A stretch of 64,000 nt of DNA from Muricea muricata (lineage: Eukaryota; Cnidaria; Anthozoa; Malacalcyonacea; Plexauridae). Numbering within the stretch: position 1 is the first letter of the stretch; every line of letters starts with the position of its first letter. Location: positions 48,652,244 through 48,716,243 of the forward strand of contig OY979717.1 in the NCBI GenBank assembly GCA_963855995.1, read 5' to 3'. The notes beneath the pieces were generated by a model. It was not told where the DNA came from. It did not search any database and saw only the letters and a program-made list of their open reading frames with translations. Of this stretch, positions 11,447-22,596 are shown one piece after another. Made by a program: the position numbers and the translations under genes.

Positions 11447-11808
11447 TCTTAATGCATGCGATTTTTATAAGAATACGATAAAGCAGATTTATACGTCTCC
11501 CTTATTGACCATGTCAAATCCATCGTATTTTTCGCGCTTGGTTTTACATAATGTTGATTAGCTGTATTTCGTTCTGTAACTGAAAATTTGAGATGCAAAA
11601 TTTCTAGCTTGCTCATATAATGGTTCCCATTGGTCTTGATTGACCAATTATAAAAAGTAAGGACGTTTCGTTAGATCAGTACTAGTGGCGTAACCAGAGC
11701 TATGATTGAGAGGCAGAGAGTGGATAATCCTATACTAATTTCTGGTAATACTTTCACCGCCGTACGAAACGTATACGATCGAGATACAATTACCTTCTGA
11801 CCTGTTGT

Positions 11809-13261
11809 AGACTAAAAAGAACCACTCTGAATGCGTATTCTCCCTCCCAAGCTTTCGGAAGAAAGAAAGGAAACGATCATCAATGATTACTGAAAAGCCA
11901 CCGTAAGGCAACATCTGAGTAACACAGAGTACTACACAGAGGGCTCACCAACGTAACGCGGTTGGTAGTTGTCAGGGGGGTGAATGCCTCGATGCACTTG
12001 CTAAGAATTTTATCCCAGCAAGTGCATAGAGGCATTCACCCCCCCCCCCCTGACAGCCTCAAAAGGCTCTGAACTTCGCCGCCATTTTGAATTTTTCAGG
12101 GGGGTGACCACCACTCTTTAGCGCACGTTTGAGCAAAAGGCCGTTACGCAAAAATCATAGGATAAAATGAATGAAGTGAGCCCTCTGTGCAGTACTCTGT
12201 GTCAGTAATCTGCTTCCCGCTCCGAAGAAAGCGCTACAACTCATCATCGTGGTTGCGAATGTTGTCTATGTTAGAGAACAAAGACGGGGCACATACTATA
12301 GAAATGATCCTAAAAAGTACGATCTTACCACGATTATCCATTTCCTGGTTTATATTTCACGATTTAATTCGTCATTGATTGTGGGTGGCATGGGTTTCTC
12401 ATGAAAATATGAAATGTATAGATGCGCAAAAAACACTTGTTACCTTCCTACTCAGTCAGAAACACTGCAAACGTTCTGCAAGTTGTGGATTTTACTGGCT
12501 TGCTGCAAGTTTATTCAGCTTGTCAGTTGCCACTGATTTACAAAGATTATGTTGAAAATATGAGGTTGATGCACATCGCACTAACTTTACCAATTACCAG
12601 GTCTACTGACAGTTCAACTGGTTTTGTAACACACTTTCATACTATCGTCAAAATTATATATTGATATAATTTTCTAAAGAACATCACCCCAAGCCTGGGT
12701 TTTTCCCCGCTTCACAAATGCGACCGATTGTGAACGATTCCCTTTCGTAAGCAATGTAGTTTGTCTCTCAATATATTTCTTTTGTAAACTAAAATTTCAA
12801 AAGTAAAAATTCAAATTTGCTCTGTTAGTTATTTTCATTAATTTTTGCTGTTTGACCAATTGATGAGAAAAAGGAAGGTCAAAGAAAGATTCGTTCCGAA
12901 TTTATATCAAATCCGTAGACGAACGAACATTTTAGGATGTAGTCACTACGTACATTAGATCTCAATCTCGACCACTTTGTAACGGGACATCAACGAATAT
13001 TATTTATGGTCAAATTTCCATTGCAAAGAACGATGCAATCAAGAATCGGATAGTCCAACGAGACACATACGAGCTGCAGGGCCAAAGAACGCTGAACTGG
13101 CTCATCGCAAGTAGTAAGCCATAGCGACCCTGGTGTCCATTCACTATGTTGTGTTACATGCAATTTTAAACTTGCTCAACTTAACCCTCCCCCCTCCCAT
13201 GATTAAGTTACAATCTAACAGTCCGTTTATAATAATTTTCATTTCATTTGCCTAATTTCTT
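11809..13261. repeat. ~1.15 kb tandem repeat unit, copy B
   Basis: Starts at the aagaaccactctgaatgcg landmark, is split by a 281-bp MITE at 11,922-12,202, then runs through the same landmarks as copy C (cagtcagaaacactgcaaa, cagcttgtcagttg, gaccaattgatgagaaaaag, ctcgaccactttgtaacggg). Without the MITE its length is close to the 1.13-kb spacing of copies C and D. Confidence 0.75.
11922..12202. mobile_element. Palindromic MITE inside repeat copy B
   Basis: Inverted ends acacagagtact-cacagagggctca and its reverse complement near 12,176-12,202. It interrupts the unit where other copies read catcagtaatctg, and an agta-type direct repeat flanks it. A second internal hairpin (gggtgaatgcctcgatgcac pairing with gtgcatagaggcattcaccc, 11,980-12,043) sits next to runs of G and C. 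Confidence 0.75.
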
Positions 13262-14392
13262 GGTTGTTTTGTAGTAAAAGAGCCACTCTGAATGCGCATT
13301 CTTCCTCCCAGGCATTCCGAAGAAAAGAAAAGGAACGGTCATCAATGACTACTGAAAAGTCACCGTATGGCAACATCAGTAATCTGCTTCCCGCTCAGAA
13401 GAAAGCGCTACAACTCATCATCGTGGTTGCGAATGTTGTCTATGTTAGAGAACAAAGACGGGACACATACTATAGAAATGATCCTAAAAAGTACGGTCTT
13501 ACCCCGACGATCCATTTCCTGGTTTATATTTCACAATTTAATTGGTCATTGATTGTGGGAGGCATGGGTTTCTCGTGGAAATAGGAGATGTATGGATGCG
13601 CAAAAAACATCCGTTATCGTCCTACTCAGTCAGAAACACTGCAAATGTTCTGCAAGTGTTATATTTTACTGGCTTGCTGCAAGTTGATTCAGCTTGTCAG
13701 TTGTCGTCGATTTACAACTTGTTGAAACAATTGTCAGCCAGCCTGTAAATAGCAAATTTTGACAATCAGTGAGATCAAAAACTGCTCTTATTGACAACGA
13801 AAATGTGAAGCGAGATTATGTTGAAAATATAAGGTTGATGCACAATTGCACATCGCACTAACTTTACCAGGTCTACTGACAGTTCAACTGATTTGTAACA
13901 AACTTTCATACTATCATCAACATTATATCGGTACCCTAGCCTGGGTTTTTCTCCGCTTCACAAATGCGACCGTAATGAGAACGATTCGCTTTCGTAAGCA
14001 ATGTAGTTTGTCTCTCAATATATTCCTTTTGTAAACTAAAATTTCAAAAGTAAAAATTCAAATTTGCTCTGTTAGTTATTTTCATTAATTTTTGCTGTTT
14101 GACCAATTGATGAGAAAAAGGAAGGTCAAAGAAAGATTCGTTCCGAATTTATATCAAATCCGTAGACGAACGAACATTTTAGGATGTACTCACTACGTAC
14201 ATTAGATCTCAATCTCGACCACTTTGTAACGGGACATCAACGAATATTAATTTTGGTCAAATTTCCATTGACAAGAACGATGCAATCAAGAATCGGATAG
14301 TCCAACGAAACACATACGAACTGCAGGGCCAAAGAACGCTGAACAGGCTCATCGCAAGTAGTAAGGCATAGTGTCCATTTACTATGCCTTTC
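13262..14392. repeat. ~1.15 kb tandem repeat unit, copy C
   Basis: The most complete unit, 1131 bp up to the start of the next copy. Copies B, C and D are head to tail. A frame at 13,264-13,584 stays open for 106 codons through the most conserved block, but copy D has a TAG in the same frame. Confidence 0.78.
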
Positions 14393-14715
14393 TTGGTTGT
14401 TTTGCAGTAAAAGAACCACTCTGAATGCGCATTCTTCCTCCCAGGCTTCCCGAAGAAAAGAAAGGGAACGGTCATCAATGATTACTGGAAAGTCACCGTA
14501 AAGCAACATCAGTAATCTGCTTCCCGCTCAGAAGAAAGCGCTATAGCTCATCATCGTGGTTGCGAATGTTGTCTATGTTAGAGAACAAAGACGGGACACA
14601 TACTATAGAAATGATCCTAAAAAGTACGGTCTTACCCATGTGATATATTTCCTGGTTTATATTTCACGATTTAATTGATCATTGATTGTGGGAGGCAAAT
14701 GTTGATCATTGGCAA
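14393..14715. repeat. ~1.15 kb tandem repeat unit, copy D (5' piece)
   Basis: Carries the conserved block (cattcttcctcccaggcttc, gttgcgaatgttgtctatg) and ends at catgcgcagta, where block 1 has the matching catgcgcaaagt at 2279. The rest of the unit is absent here; a half-MITE follows. Confidence 0.72.
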
Positions 14716-14734
14716 TGTACATGCGCAGTAGAGT

Positions 14735-14955
14735 TAAGATTGTGGAATTCTTATTATGCGATTTCGACCAGTTATTTTCATTTGATTATATTTGCTGATT
14801 TTTTCTTCAAATTTCACAAAAGCGGTGACAATCGAAAGCTAAAAGCTTGGTGTTTCCGATTGTGAAAGAATAATTTCCGTAGATTGAAAATGCTGAACGC
14901 GTCAAAGCACTCCAAAGTTCGATGACCTTATCTTTATGCACTCTGTATAATATAG
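14735..14955. mobile_element. Half of a palindromic MITE (family of 45,548-46,093)
   Basis: Contains tatgcgatttcgacc, tttcttcaaatttcacaaaa, cgaaagctaaaagct and ends gcactctgtata, in the same order as the right half of the complete element at 45,548-46,093. The left half is missing. Confidence 0.6.
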
Positions 14956-15910
14956 ACTTATAAAGGCATAATTTGCATGTTTCATAACTTTCTTAATGTC
15001 TCCAGAGGAATGTGAAAGTTGCTTGTCGTGGTGCAAGAACGTTGGGAATGGTGGGCTACCTGCCCAAAAATAAAGAGATCTCTCATTATCAGTCTCCAAG
15101 ACAGATTACAAAGACAGTAAAGACAATTTTAATTTTTTTGTTGTCGACACATCTTTAGTTGTCTTCAAATACTGTCGAGTTTCCTTAAGTGAAACATTAA
15201 TCACCTTCCAACCTTCTCTTCTCTTTCTATTTCCTTCTCTCTATGTCTTTCACTTCTTTTCGACTTTCTCTTGTACTTACACGATTTTGTTATTTAGGTT
15301 CCTCAAAGTTAGGAAACTGCCTGACGAACAGAAACAAGCCCCAAATTAAGTCAATACATATCATGCCAATGATGTCATGCCAGAGTGAAGCAAAATGCAC
15401 CATACATAGAAGACGACGTTTGCCAGACTTGTGGTCCAGACAACCTGTGCGATTTTTTTTTTGCTTCCTGGTCGAATTATAATTATCTTTATTACTAGCA
15501 TGACAAAATTTCTGGATGCTGATTGTTTAAGAGGAGTACAGCTATTTCATTAATTGTACGGCAGTACAGAGTTGCAAAAAGCGTCCAATCTTCCTCCAGG
15601 CAAAATTTTCAAAGTTTGCAAACCTTCCTTAAAATGTTGTAAAGTTGTGCTTTTCGGACCGAAGTTTAGAATGAATCTCGAGAATGAATCACCACTTTTG
15701 CAGAAAGAAGGCATGATTTCTGGAATAGATCATCATCTATTAATTTTTTGTCATGTTAGTGCTTAGGATTTATTATTTAGTGTCTTGACATGAAACCTTC
15801 CTCACTGACGGCCCACTTTCCAAACCTTTCTCACGGGTAATACCCGCAAACCCATGGCTTTTTTGCAACTCTGCGGCAGTACAATTAATGATTTTCCCAA
15901 AACAAACAAA

Positions 15911-16120
15911 ATGGCGGAAAGGTATTTGCATACAAATTTAGTTGACCTAGAGGCATTAAAAGCAAAAGCAAACAACGAAAATACAAACAAAAGCACAAAA
16001 TACTAGTTGAAAGTATGGCAAGACTGGGCATTGGTGAGACAGTATGATGCTAAAATCGAGAATTATCCCCCTGAAGAGCTTGATAAAGCACTACAAAAGT
16101 TTTGCGTGGTGGATGAAAAT
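15911..16120 (+). pseudogene. Crypton/KDAN-like fragment, broken
   Basis: Reads MAERYLHTNLVDLEALKAKA, then NNENTNKSTKY, a TAG stop at 16,004-16,006, then LKVWQDWALVRQYDAKIENY and PPEELDKALQKFCVVDENG. The NxNTxxST-W-xxVWxxW...PPEELxxxLxxFxxxxxxxDG pattern matches the N-terminal domain of proteins related to Crypton tyrosine recombinases and the ZMYM/QRICH1-type C-terminal domain (from memory). The TAG stands where the family usually has Trp, consistent with a single TGG-to-TAG change. The frame is cut soon after by a hairpin element. No recombinase catalytic domain is present. Confidence 0.55.
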
Positions 16121-16128
16121 GGAATAAT

Positions 16129-16248
16129 GATCATGCGATATTGCTCGTACAATTTGGGATTCGGGGGCGAGTCCGATTAGCCAAAATTTCCAAACATCAC
16201 TGGCACTACAAAATTAATCCCAAATTGTACTCGCCATCGCATGATTAC
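16129..16248. mobile_element. Short palindromic element
   Basis: Inverted ends: atcatgcgat and cgtacaatttgggatt on the left pair with aatcccaaattgtac and atcgcatgat on the right. About 120 bp, with no coding capacity. It sits directly after the Crypton-like fragment. Confidence 0.55.
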
Positions 16249-16737
16249 CTATACTAATTGTACAAAAGGTGCCTGTTGTCGAGGAGGGAAGCTATGCAGT
16301 GGTTAATCCAGGCCGGTCATAGCCAGGGGGGAACGCACTCTGACATCCAGTGCATCATCCATCAAGAATGGGGACTCGATTGTTGCCCCAGCTTCCTCCC
16401 CGCCCCTGGGAAGCTAAGCATTCGCCCCCCGCAATCCAAAAATTACTCCGCGGTCCCTGTGATCAATGTGTTCTACAGTTTACGCGTCAATTCGATTAAA
16501 AGAAAGAATCGTGCTTTATATAAACTATACAATATAATAGTATTGTGCATGGTTGGTAAAAATTATTGATCTTGCTCTGCTTGTGATTTTTGTGTATGAT
16601 TCGCTCCGTTAGCAGAGATAACCAAGTGGTAAGGCGGCAAATTGCACGACGGAGAAGGCACTCAAATTTCGTGCAAACTAAAGTTAATTGGACAGGAAAA
16701 ATATGTAGAGGTTTACCAAAAGGTTTGTTAAATAGAT

Positions 16738-17265
16738 TAATTTAAAGTGTTTATACAACGAAATTTCACCCCGACGTTTTATGACCTCAGTGTAACGATA
16801 AGGTAAAATGGGTTGGTAACTTCTTTTACAGAAATTCATTGTCTGGCGCTTCTTTCGTGAGAGATTTAGCTTTGAATAATATACAAATATCATACTTATG
16901 ACATCACAGTGCATAATGTAATTTAAACAACAGAGACTCTTTCCAACAATTTAATTTTGTCCAACAAAAATTATAACTTACAAATTCCGATTTGCTGTAT
17001 TTTAGTACAACTTTTGTAAATTTATCACAGGTTGTCTGGATCACAAGTCTGTCATACTGTGAGAGAAATTCCTACAGCACTAAAAACTAATTATGCACTG
17101 TGATGTCAAAAGTATGATATTTGCATATTATTGAAGGCTAAGTTTCTCAAGAAAGAAGCAAAGTGATGAACTTCTGAAAGAGAAGTTACCAACCCATTTT
17201 ACGTTAACTTTACACTGAGGCCATAAAACTTTGGGGTGAAATTTCGTTGCATAGACACTTTAATC
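16738..17265. mobile_element. Long palindromic MITE
   Basis: Left arm about 16,738-16,925 and right arm about 17,092-17,262 are imperfect inverted copies (landmarks acgaaatttcaccccga and tcggggtgaaatttcgt-like, tatcatactt-tgacatcacagtgcataa). The ~160-bp centre is not paired. Absent from block 1, so inserted after the segmental duplication. Confidence 0.68.
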
Positions 17266-17269
17266 GTCG

Positions 17270-19190
17270 CTTTGTGTGAAATTTTTGTTAAAATATATTT
17301 ATATGCATTTATGCTCCGATTAAATTGTTCGAGTTCGAGTTAAGCGGAGTAAATTACTTCCAAAACAGTGTCAAATTCTTGTCCACAGTCAAAACAATCA
17401 ATTTTTGTCATAATAAATCTGGTTACTTGGTATAGTCATAAACTTCTGACACGATTCATTTGACTAACCGTTGCCAGTTTCTTGAATAATTAATCCACAC
17501 CACGCGTCATTAGTGCTTTCGAGAAGAAAAAAAAGCACATACAAAGAAAAACAAAGAGCATTATAAACGCTTTGAAGTTTTTCGAGATTCTAGTCTGTTT
17601 GATTCCCATTCTTTATAAATATGTGTGACAACTAAGCCTGCCTGGCGATTTAGATCTACAATAATACTCTTGAGTCTTGTGCATGTTTATTTTTTCAACG
17701 TCAAAACGATTAATTTCCACAAATGATGATAAAATTTGCATACATTGAAGATAATTGTTCAACCTATTGTTTTTGTGGATATTCAATTTTGCTTGACATC
17801 GTATACAAATATTCCCTGATGTCTAAATGTTTTATACCGTTTTCAGTTCAGACATGTTATTTAAGTCTACGTAACAAATTACAGCTTAAAGCTGGGTTCC
17901 AGGGTTTCCAGCATTAATTAAGCCAAACCGTTATCGGTGCTGATGAAAGACAAACACAAAAAAAAACAAAGAGCATACTTAAAAAAAGGCCTAATTCATT
18001 CAGGTTATCTGGCAACTCCTCCAAGTTAACAAGTCGAGCATGCGTCAGCAAACGATAGGTTGTCAACTCTATGTTTCGGATGCGTTTAAACAAAAGCTTC
18101 CACGATTTTGACGACTTACTTTGATGTTCGTTAAAGTCTATTTTCAGAACTTGTTCTTGATGTCGTAAATTTAAAAGACCTATCAACAACATTTAGAAAT
18201 TCCATGAAAATTGCTTTGAACTTTTTGTAGTAATTTGTAATAATGCGCAGTAATCACCAGGGTACTGAGATTAACCTAATAGGCCATTTTTTACGCATGT
18301 TCGACTTAAAATTAAATTTAATAATAAATTTAAGATAACCCTTCCCTACATCAAATCAAAAAGGGGCACATTACACATACACAGAGGATTCCGTTTTTAA
18401 TAGACCCTATATATACAGATAATTAATGTACGTGCAAAATTATGTTAAACATTATACAGTTAATATGAAGACAAGACCACACCATCACTTCAACTCTACT
18501 GAATTATCGCCTTGATGTTCCGCCCATTCCTAAATGAGAAAAAATACGTTGAGCGTCAAACCTAAAAATTTCTCACGGAGATACCGTAATCTCGTTTAAC
18601 CAGTAAACTCAATCAGGTTTGCCAGCACTGAGGGTTGGCACACTTGTTCAGGAATACTAGCATAAGTGACAAACGTTAACTCAAATTTAATACTAGACTG
18701 GATGGATGACTTGACTGCCATCTTTGAAGCCAAATTCAAGTTCCTGGTCATTTATTAAAAAGTAGAGACCACAAAGAGAGACAGGTAGATGGGGAATGTC
18801 GTCACATGCTGCACTGTGCAGGGCCGCCAGTGCCCCCACCGGAAATATTAAAAATGGCACGCAATACTGGGGAATGCCTGTTTAGGGCACTAGGTAAGTA
18901 CATGGCGCCCATGACGAATACACGTCCTCCCAGAAGTATTAAAGATGAGGGTATTAATACTTCTGTTTAGGGCACTGACAAATCAGTGACGAATCAATTT
19001 ACGCTATTTCGACTAAACATTAATTTTCTCTCTTTGTAGTTTCTTCTCTTTGATGTACTTGTAAATAACTATTAATTGAAGGCTTGTAAAAAAATCGAAC
19101 ATGATGCACTGTTTGACACACTTGGTACGACCATACAAACTTGCTGGTTGATGTTTAATAATTTTTCATTAACTCAACTTAATTTGAGCC
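17270..19190. other. Intergenic, no gene seen
   Basis: Stretches near 17,380-17,570 and 17,920-18,020 are diverged copies of repeats found around 2880-3790. Around 18,830-18,990 a short motif with tttagggcac is repeated twice. I found no exon with splice support. Confidence 0.45.
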
Positions 19191-19904
19191 CTAACTGCTG
19201 GCGTTTTATAAATGCAATTTTTGCGGTTAGACATGCTGAGAGCTGCTGATTGCAAACGTCGAATGTGTCATTAAAACTATTAAAGTATGTGCTCAAACGT
19301 CGAAGCATTCATGTGCTTATATTTCATTGTATATTGCATCTGTATATTTAGCCCGTTTTCCCATTGCTGTTTTCACATTTCGTTTTGTGTGCTTTTAGCA
19401 AGACAACGTCAGTTCGGGATTCTAGAATTCATCAGTTCTGCCTGTTTCCTGTTTAAAATTTAATATCTGCGCCTTTTCCGGGGAAGATGTAGGCAGGGGA
19501 AGTTTGATCTTTGTGGGTTTTTAAAGTATCTGTATATAGGCCTGGTGTCACAAAAAAGTATTTTTTTTCAAATTTTACTAGCCACAAGGTACAAACTGCT
19601 GTATCAATTTGGTAACTCTGAACGCTTTGAATAAACGATTTGCAAAAAACGCATACGTATTGGAATTTTAGTTTCCCATGTTGACCAGACTTGTGTTCAT
19701 TAATTATGGATTTTTACCAACGTATATGTGTAACAGCAAGTTCACAGGGAACGTTTTGGGACACCTCGAATGTATAGTGTGTTTTTGTGTAAAATGATTT
19801 AAATTTGTTTAATTAGTTTACTTTTTTGAAACCATGCAACAGTATACAAATAATGAATGTTAGTGAGTGCAATGGTAAGTGCAATGGTAAGAATATTTTC
19901 ATGA

Positions 19905-19978
19905 GGTGAAAGATAGAATGTTCCAATCAACGAGGCGATAGCCGAGTTGAATGGGACATTCTATCTTTCACCGAACAA
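19905..19978. repeat. Inverted repeat (hairpin)
   Basis: gaaagatagaatgttccaat pairs with attgaatgggacattctatctttc-like sequence around a short centre (gaggcgatagccga). A second small hairpin (gagtgcaatggaaatttcattgcactc) lies at 20,201-20,228. Probably parts of a palindromic MITE. Confidence 0.5.
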
Positions 19979-20339
19979 ACATTCATTATTACATCAGAAT
20001 CGTCAGTAAGTTCACGCATAACCTCAGTTACCAAAACAAAAGGGATTTACAGCAAGCTTCCGCTATTTTTATTTTTGACGAGAAGTACTTGAATTAAATC
20101 CCATTTACTTCATGTCTGTTTTGGCCAGATCATCATTTAAAGTTCACTGCGATCATCGTACGAGGAGGATTTTGACGGATGGGATTCATTAAAACCATTA
20201 AGAGTGCAATGGAAATTTCATTGCACTCTCGCGAAATGGGAAATTTTATTTAATATCATGTGACCATAAGCAGCCAATTAAACGACCAGAATTTAATGAG
20301 GTATATAATATAAAATGGATACCGTACAACAGGAAAAGA

Positions 20340-20531
20340 CGTAGAGCAGGAACAGGAAAGCCCAAAGCTTACCCGCCTTCGAAATCAGATGCATTGAAGT
20401 GGGTTAATTACGTACATAGACGGCTTATATAAAAAGGTCAACTTGATCAGGCGCAAAACTATCCAGTCCTTCGGCGAATTCATTGTAGCAGATTTGAACC
20501 TTGTTGAGAACAATCGCGAAGTATTTAAAGA
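20340..20531 (+). promoter_or_regulatory. Promoter and 5' UTR of peptide gene 2
   Basis: TATA box at 20,426-20,435 (tatataaaaa), about 100 bp before the start codon, inside the segment shared with gene 1 (aaaaaggtcaacttgatca). The upstream tacccgc and attgaagtgggtt pieces also match. Its spacing to the ATG is shorter than in gene 1. Confidence 0.68.
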
Positions 20532-21343
20532 ATGGCAAAAGTAACTAACATTATACTGTTGTGTTTCTTGTTGAGTTTGGCAGGTAAGCTATATATGCTG
20601 ATGTGTATCTGAATAAATCTTATGAGATTGCGAAACTGTTCTTGCCGACTAGACATTTGGGATTATCCAGTAATTTTGATCTTAAATGGACCAAGGTCAT
20701 ACACACCATTTTTAAGTGATGAATGAATTTTAAGAAATGTGATGAAAATTTGATGAGTTGAGGTCCTTCGTCATTTTAATGAATTTTGTGTGTTTGTATG
20801 TAATGTATTGTAGATTACTACCAAGTTCCCACGCAAAAAACTTGCCACACACTAAGTAGACGGTTGACTTGTGATTATCTTGAATTTGATTGTATTACAG
20901 CAGAAATTTTGTATTCAATATTTCGTATCCATGCAAAGAGCAAAAACATTGCAATATAAGACTTTTCATTAAGCAAACACCCATTTTTAAGCTAGCACCC
21001 AGTTTTTATTGCCCGATTTTGGCTAAAAAACTATTCAAAGAATGAAAAATTTTTAAAAGCATTAAATTCATTTTTTGTGCTCTTTCTGATGCGCTCATTT
21101 TTGTTATCGTTAAATACAAAAATTTTCACTTTTAATTGAATTTCAATTGTAAACAAGCCTTTTACATTTTATTGATTAGAATTTCCACGTCCTTCTTCGA
21201 GCTGGCTATTTAGAAGAAAATATGGTCTTCGTCGAGACGAATTCACTGGGTGGTACACATTTACTTGTAAAGGCAATGTTACACCCGACGGAATTGCACC
21301 AAATAAAGATACTGCAAAATACCTTGCGAGGAAAGCCTGCTGA
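20532..21343 (+). CDS. Small secreted basic peptide, paralog 2
   Basis: Exons 20,532-20,583 and 21,180-21,343, with the same phase-1 intron, gtaagc donor and ttag acceptor as paralog 1. The precursor is also 71 residues: signal peptide MAKVTNIILLCFLLSLA, mature part starting EFPRPSSSWLFRRKYGLRRD. The Cys at mature position 4 is Arg here (TGT to CGT), leaving two Cys (positions 30 and 54), which could form one disulfide. Other changes raise the positive charge (HRDEK to RRDEF, GYGP to GIAP). The C-terminal half (GWYTFTCKGNVTPDG and DTAKYLARKAC) is unchanged, so that part is likely the functional core. No known family recognised. Confidence 0.78.
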
Positions 21344-21599
21344 GACTGAAAGATAATCATCGCAGAAGACACGATGGCTAAATTTAAACGAATGTTTTCG
21401 ATTACTAGTTGAAAACGACCTAGGACGGACATCGTAAAAAAAGCGGTGCTCATAACACCGTTTTAGAGTAAATTAGTTCCTATACAAAGTAAATTATATC
21501 ATTCAATATACGTTTTAAAGTGAACTAATTTTGGTCTTTATTTTGTACGTATGTGGTGTTCTTGCACTGATGTTTAAGAAATAAAACATTTTCCGTATA

Positions 21600-21853
21600 C
21601 AGCCAATTCAAAAAAGGTTGTCCTTTCAAACCTTAAACTCAAAGCGCGCAAAGGATGATGGGGACAAATTTTCAGCTTTAGATTTGCATATTGAAGTTAT
21701 TTGTGAGTGGAACGTTTTCTTGGGGGATAGTTACCATGTCTCTAAAAAAATGGGCTCCATACATGCTTTCTAGGCTGCTTAAATCGTGCTCCCATCATGC
21801 TTTGCGTGCTTAGAGTTTAAGGTTTGAAAAGACAACCTTTGTTGAATTAGCTA
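21600..21853. mobile_element. Palindromic MITE, ~250 bp
   Basis: Left arm agccaattcaaaaaaggttg then aaaccttaaactc; right arm gagtttaaggttt then caacctttgttgaattagct. The middle is not paired. It lies just after the 3' region of peptide gene 2. Confidence 0.68.
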
Positions 21854-21982
21854 TATATATTCTATACTGTTTTATTATATGATTATGGGTGTTTTACCGT
21901 AAACTAAAACACTCGTATTTTCCTTATTTTCACAAGTGAAGTCTCTCTCTTAGCTAGTTCAGACGTTTGACCATATAATAAA

Positions 21983-22270
21983 AATGTTTAACTGTGCTAA
22001 TTGTCCAGAAAGATACATTGGCCAACCATTAAAAAAGATACAGACAAGACGTTATAACAGAACACCAAAACTCAATAAATAGACATGACAACTCACTTCC
22101 AGCTGAACACGCCGACGACAATGGACATAAGTTTAATTGGTCTCATACAAGATGCCAAGGACAAGCTAAAACATGCACGTGAGTTTAAGGAAGCATAGCA
22201 CAGTTTAGACAAACAAACATTCAACCGTCATATTGATATTTCTCTAATTTACTTTCAACTAAAACAATAA
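21983..22270 (+). pseudogene. GIY-YIG endonuclease fragment of a retroelement
   Basis: Reads MFNCANCPERYIGQPLKK, then RRYNRTPKLNK, an in-frame TAG, then THDNSLPAEHADDNGHKFNW and SHTRCQGQAKTCTREFKEA followed by another stop. The C-x-x-C...YIGQ core, the SLPAEHxxxxGHxFxW stretch and the RExxEA helix are the usual order in the GIY-YIG domain at the end of Penelope-like elements. At least two in-frame stops show it is dead. It is diverged from the element at 51.7-54.3 kb, which has YVGETWR at this place. Confidence 0.62.
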
Positions 22271-22596
22271 CGCAGATCTCATCACCTTTCATAACCCCGA
22301 TCTAACCTTCTACTACCTTACCAACACCGATTGAGTATAACAACAGTAAGACGCATTCTATAGCAACCAATGACCATCAAGTAGAAAACTGTCAGCCAAT
22401 CACATGCTCACGCAGACTTCAACACCGTAACAAAGAGGGCGAAGATTCAAAACAATATCCATCTTTCTAATGAAAACTCGAGGCTGATAGTGAGAGCCAA
22501 TGTCATACAATTTATACTAGTTTTGGCCAGGGATGATCAAATAGCGGGGCGTCCGTACTAATGAGGCGCTCGCAAGGCGGTAGCTGAGTGTACTTG

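Larger units (their letters stand above)
13262..21610. repeat. Segmental duplication, block 2
   Basis: Second copy of the duplicated block; it carries the second peptide gene (20,532-21,343). Order and orientation match block 1. It lacks the fold-back transposon and the TA-flanked MITE present in block 1, so those two insertions came after the duplication. It holds its own insertion, a palindromic element near 16,740-17,265. Confidence 0.72.

Noticed and set aside
13264-13584. 106-codon open frame in repeat copy C
   Set aside because: The same frame has a TAG in copy D and shifts in copy B; it matches nothing I recognise and lies in a tandem repeat.
16258-16569. 103-codon plus-strand frame with WLIQAGHSQGG
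   Set aside because: Follows a hairpin element, no recognisable domain, no start or polyA context.
16600-16685. tRNA-Ser/Leu-like text (gcagagataaccaagtggta, aaggcgg)
   Set aside because: There is no B box and no acceptor stem; at best an old SINE relic.
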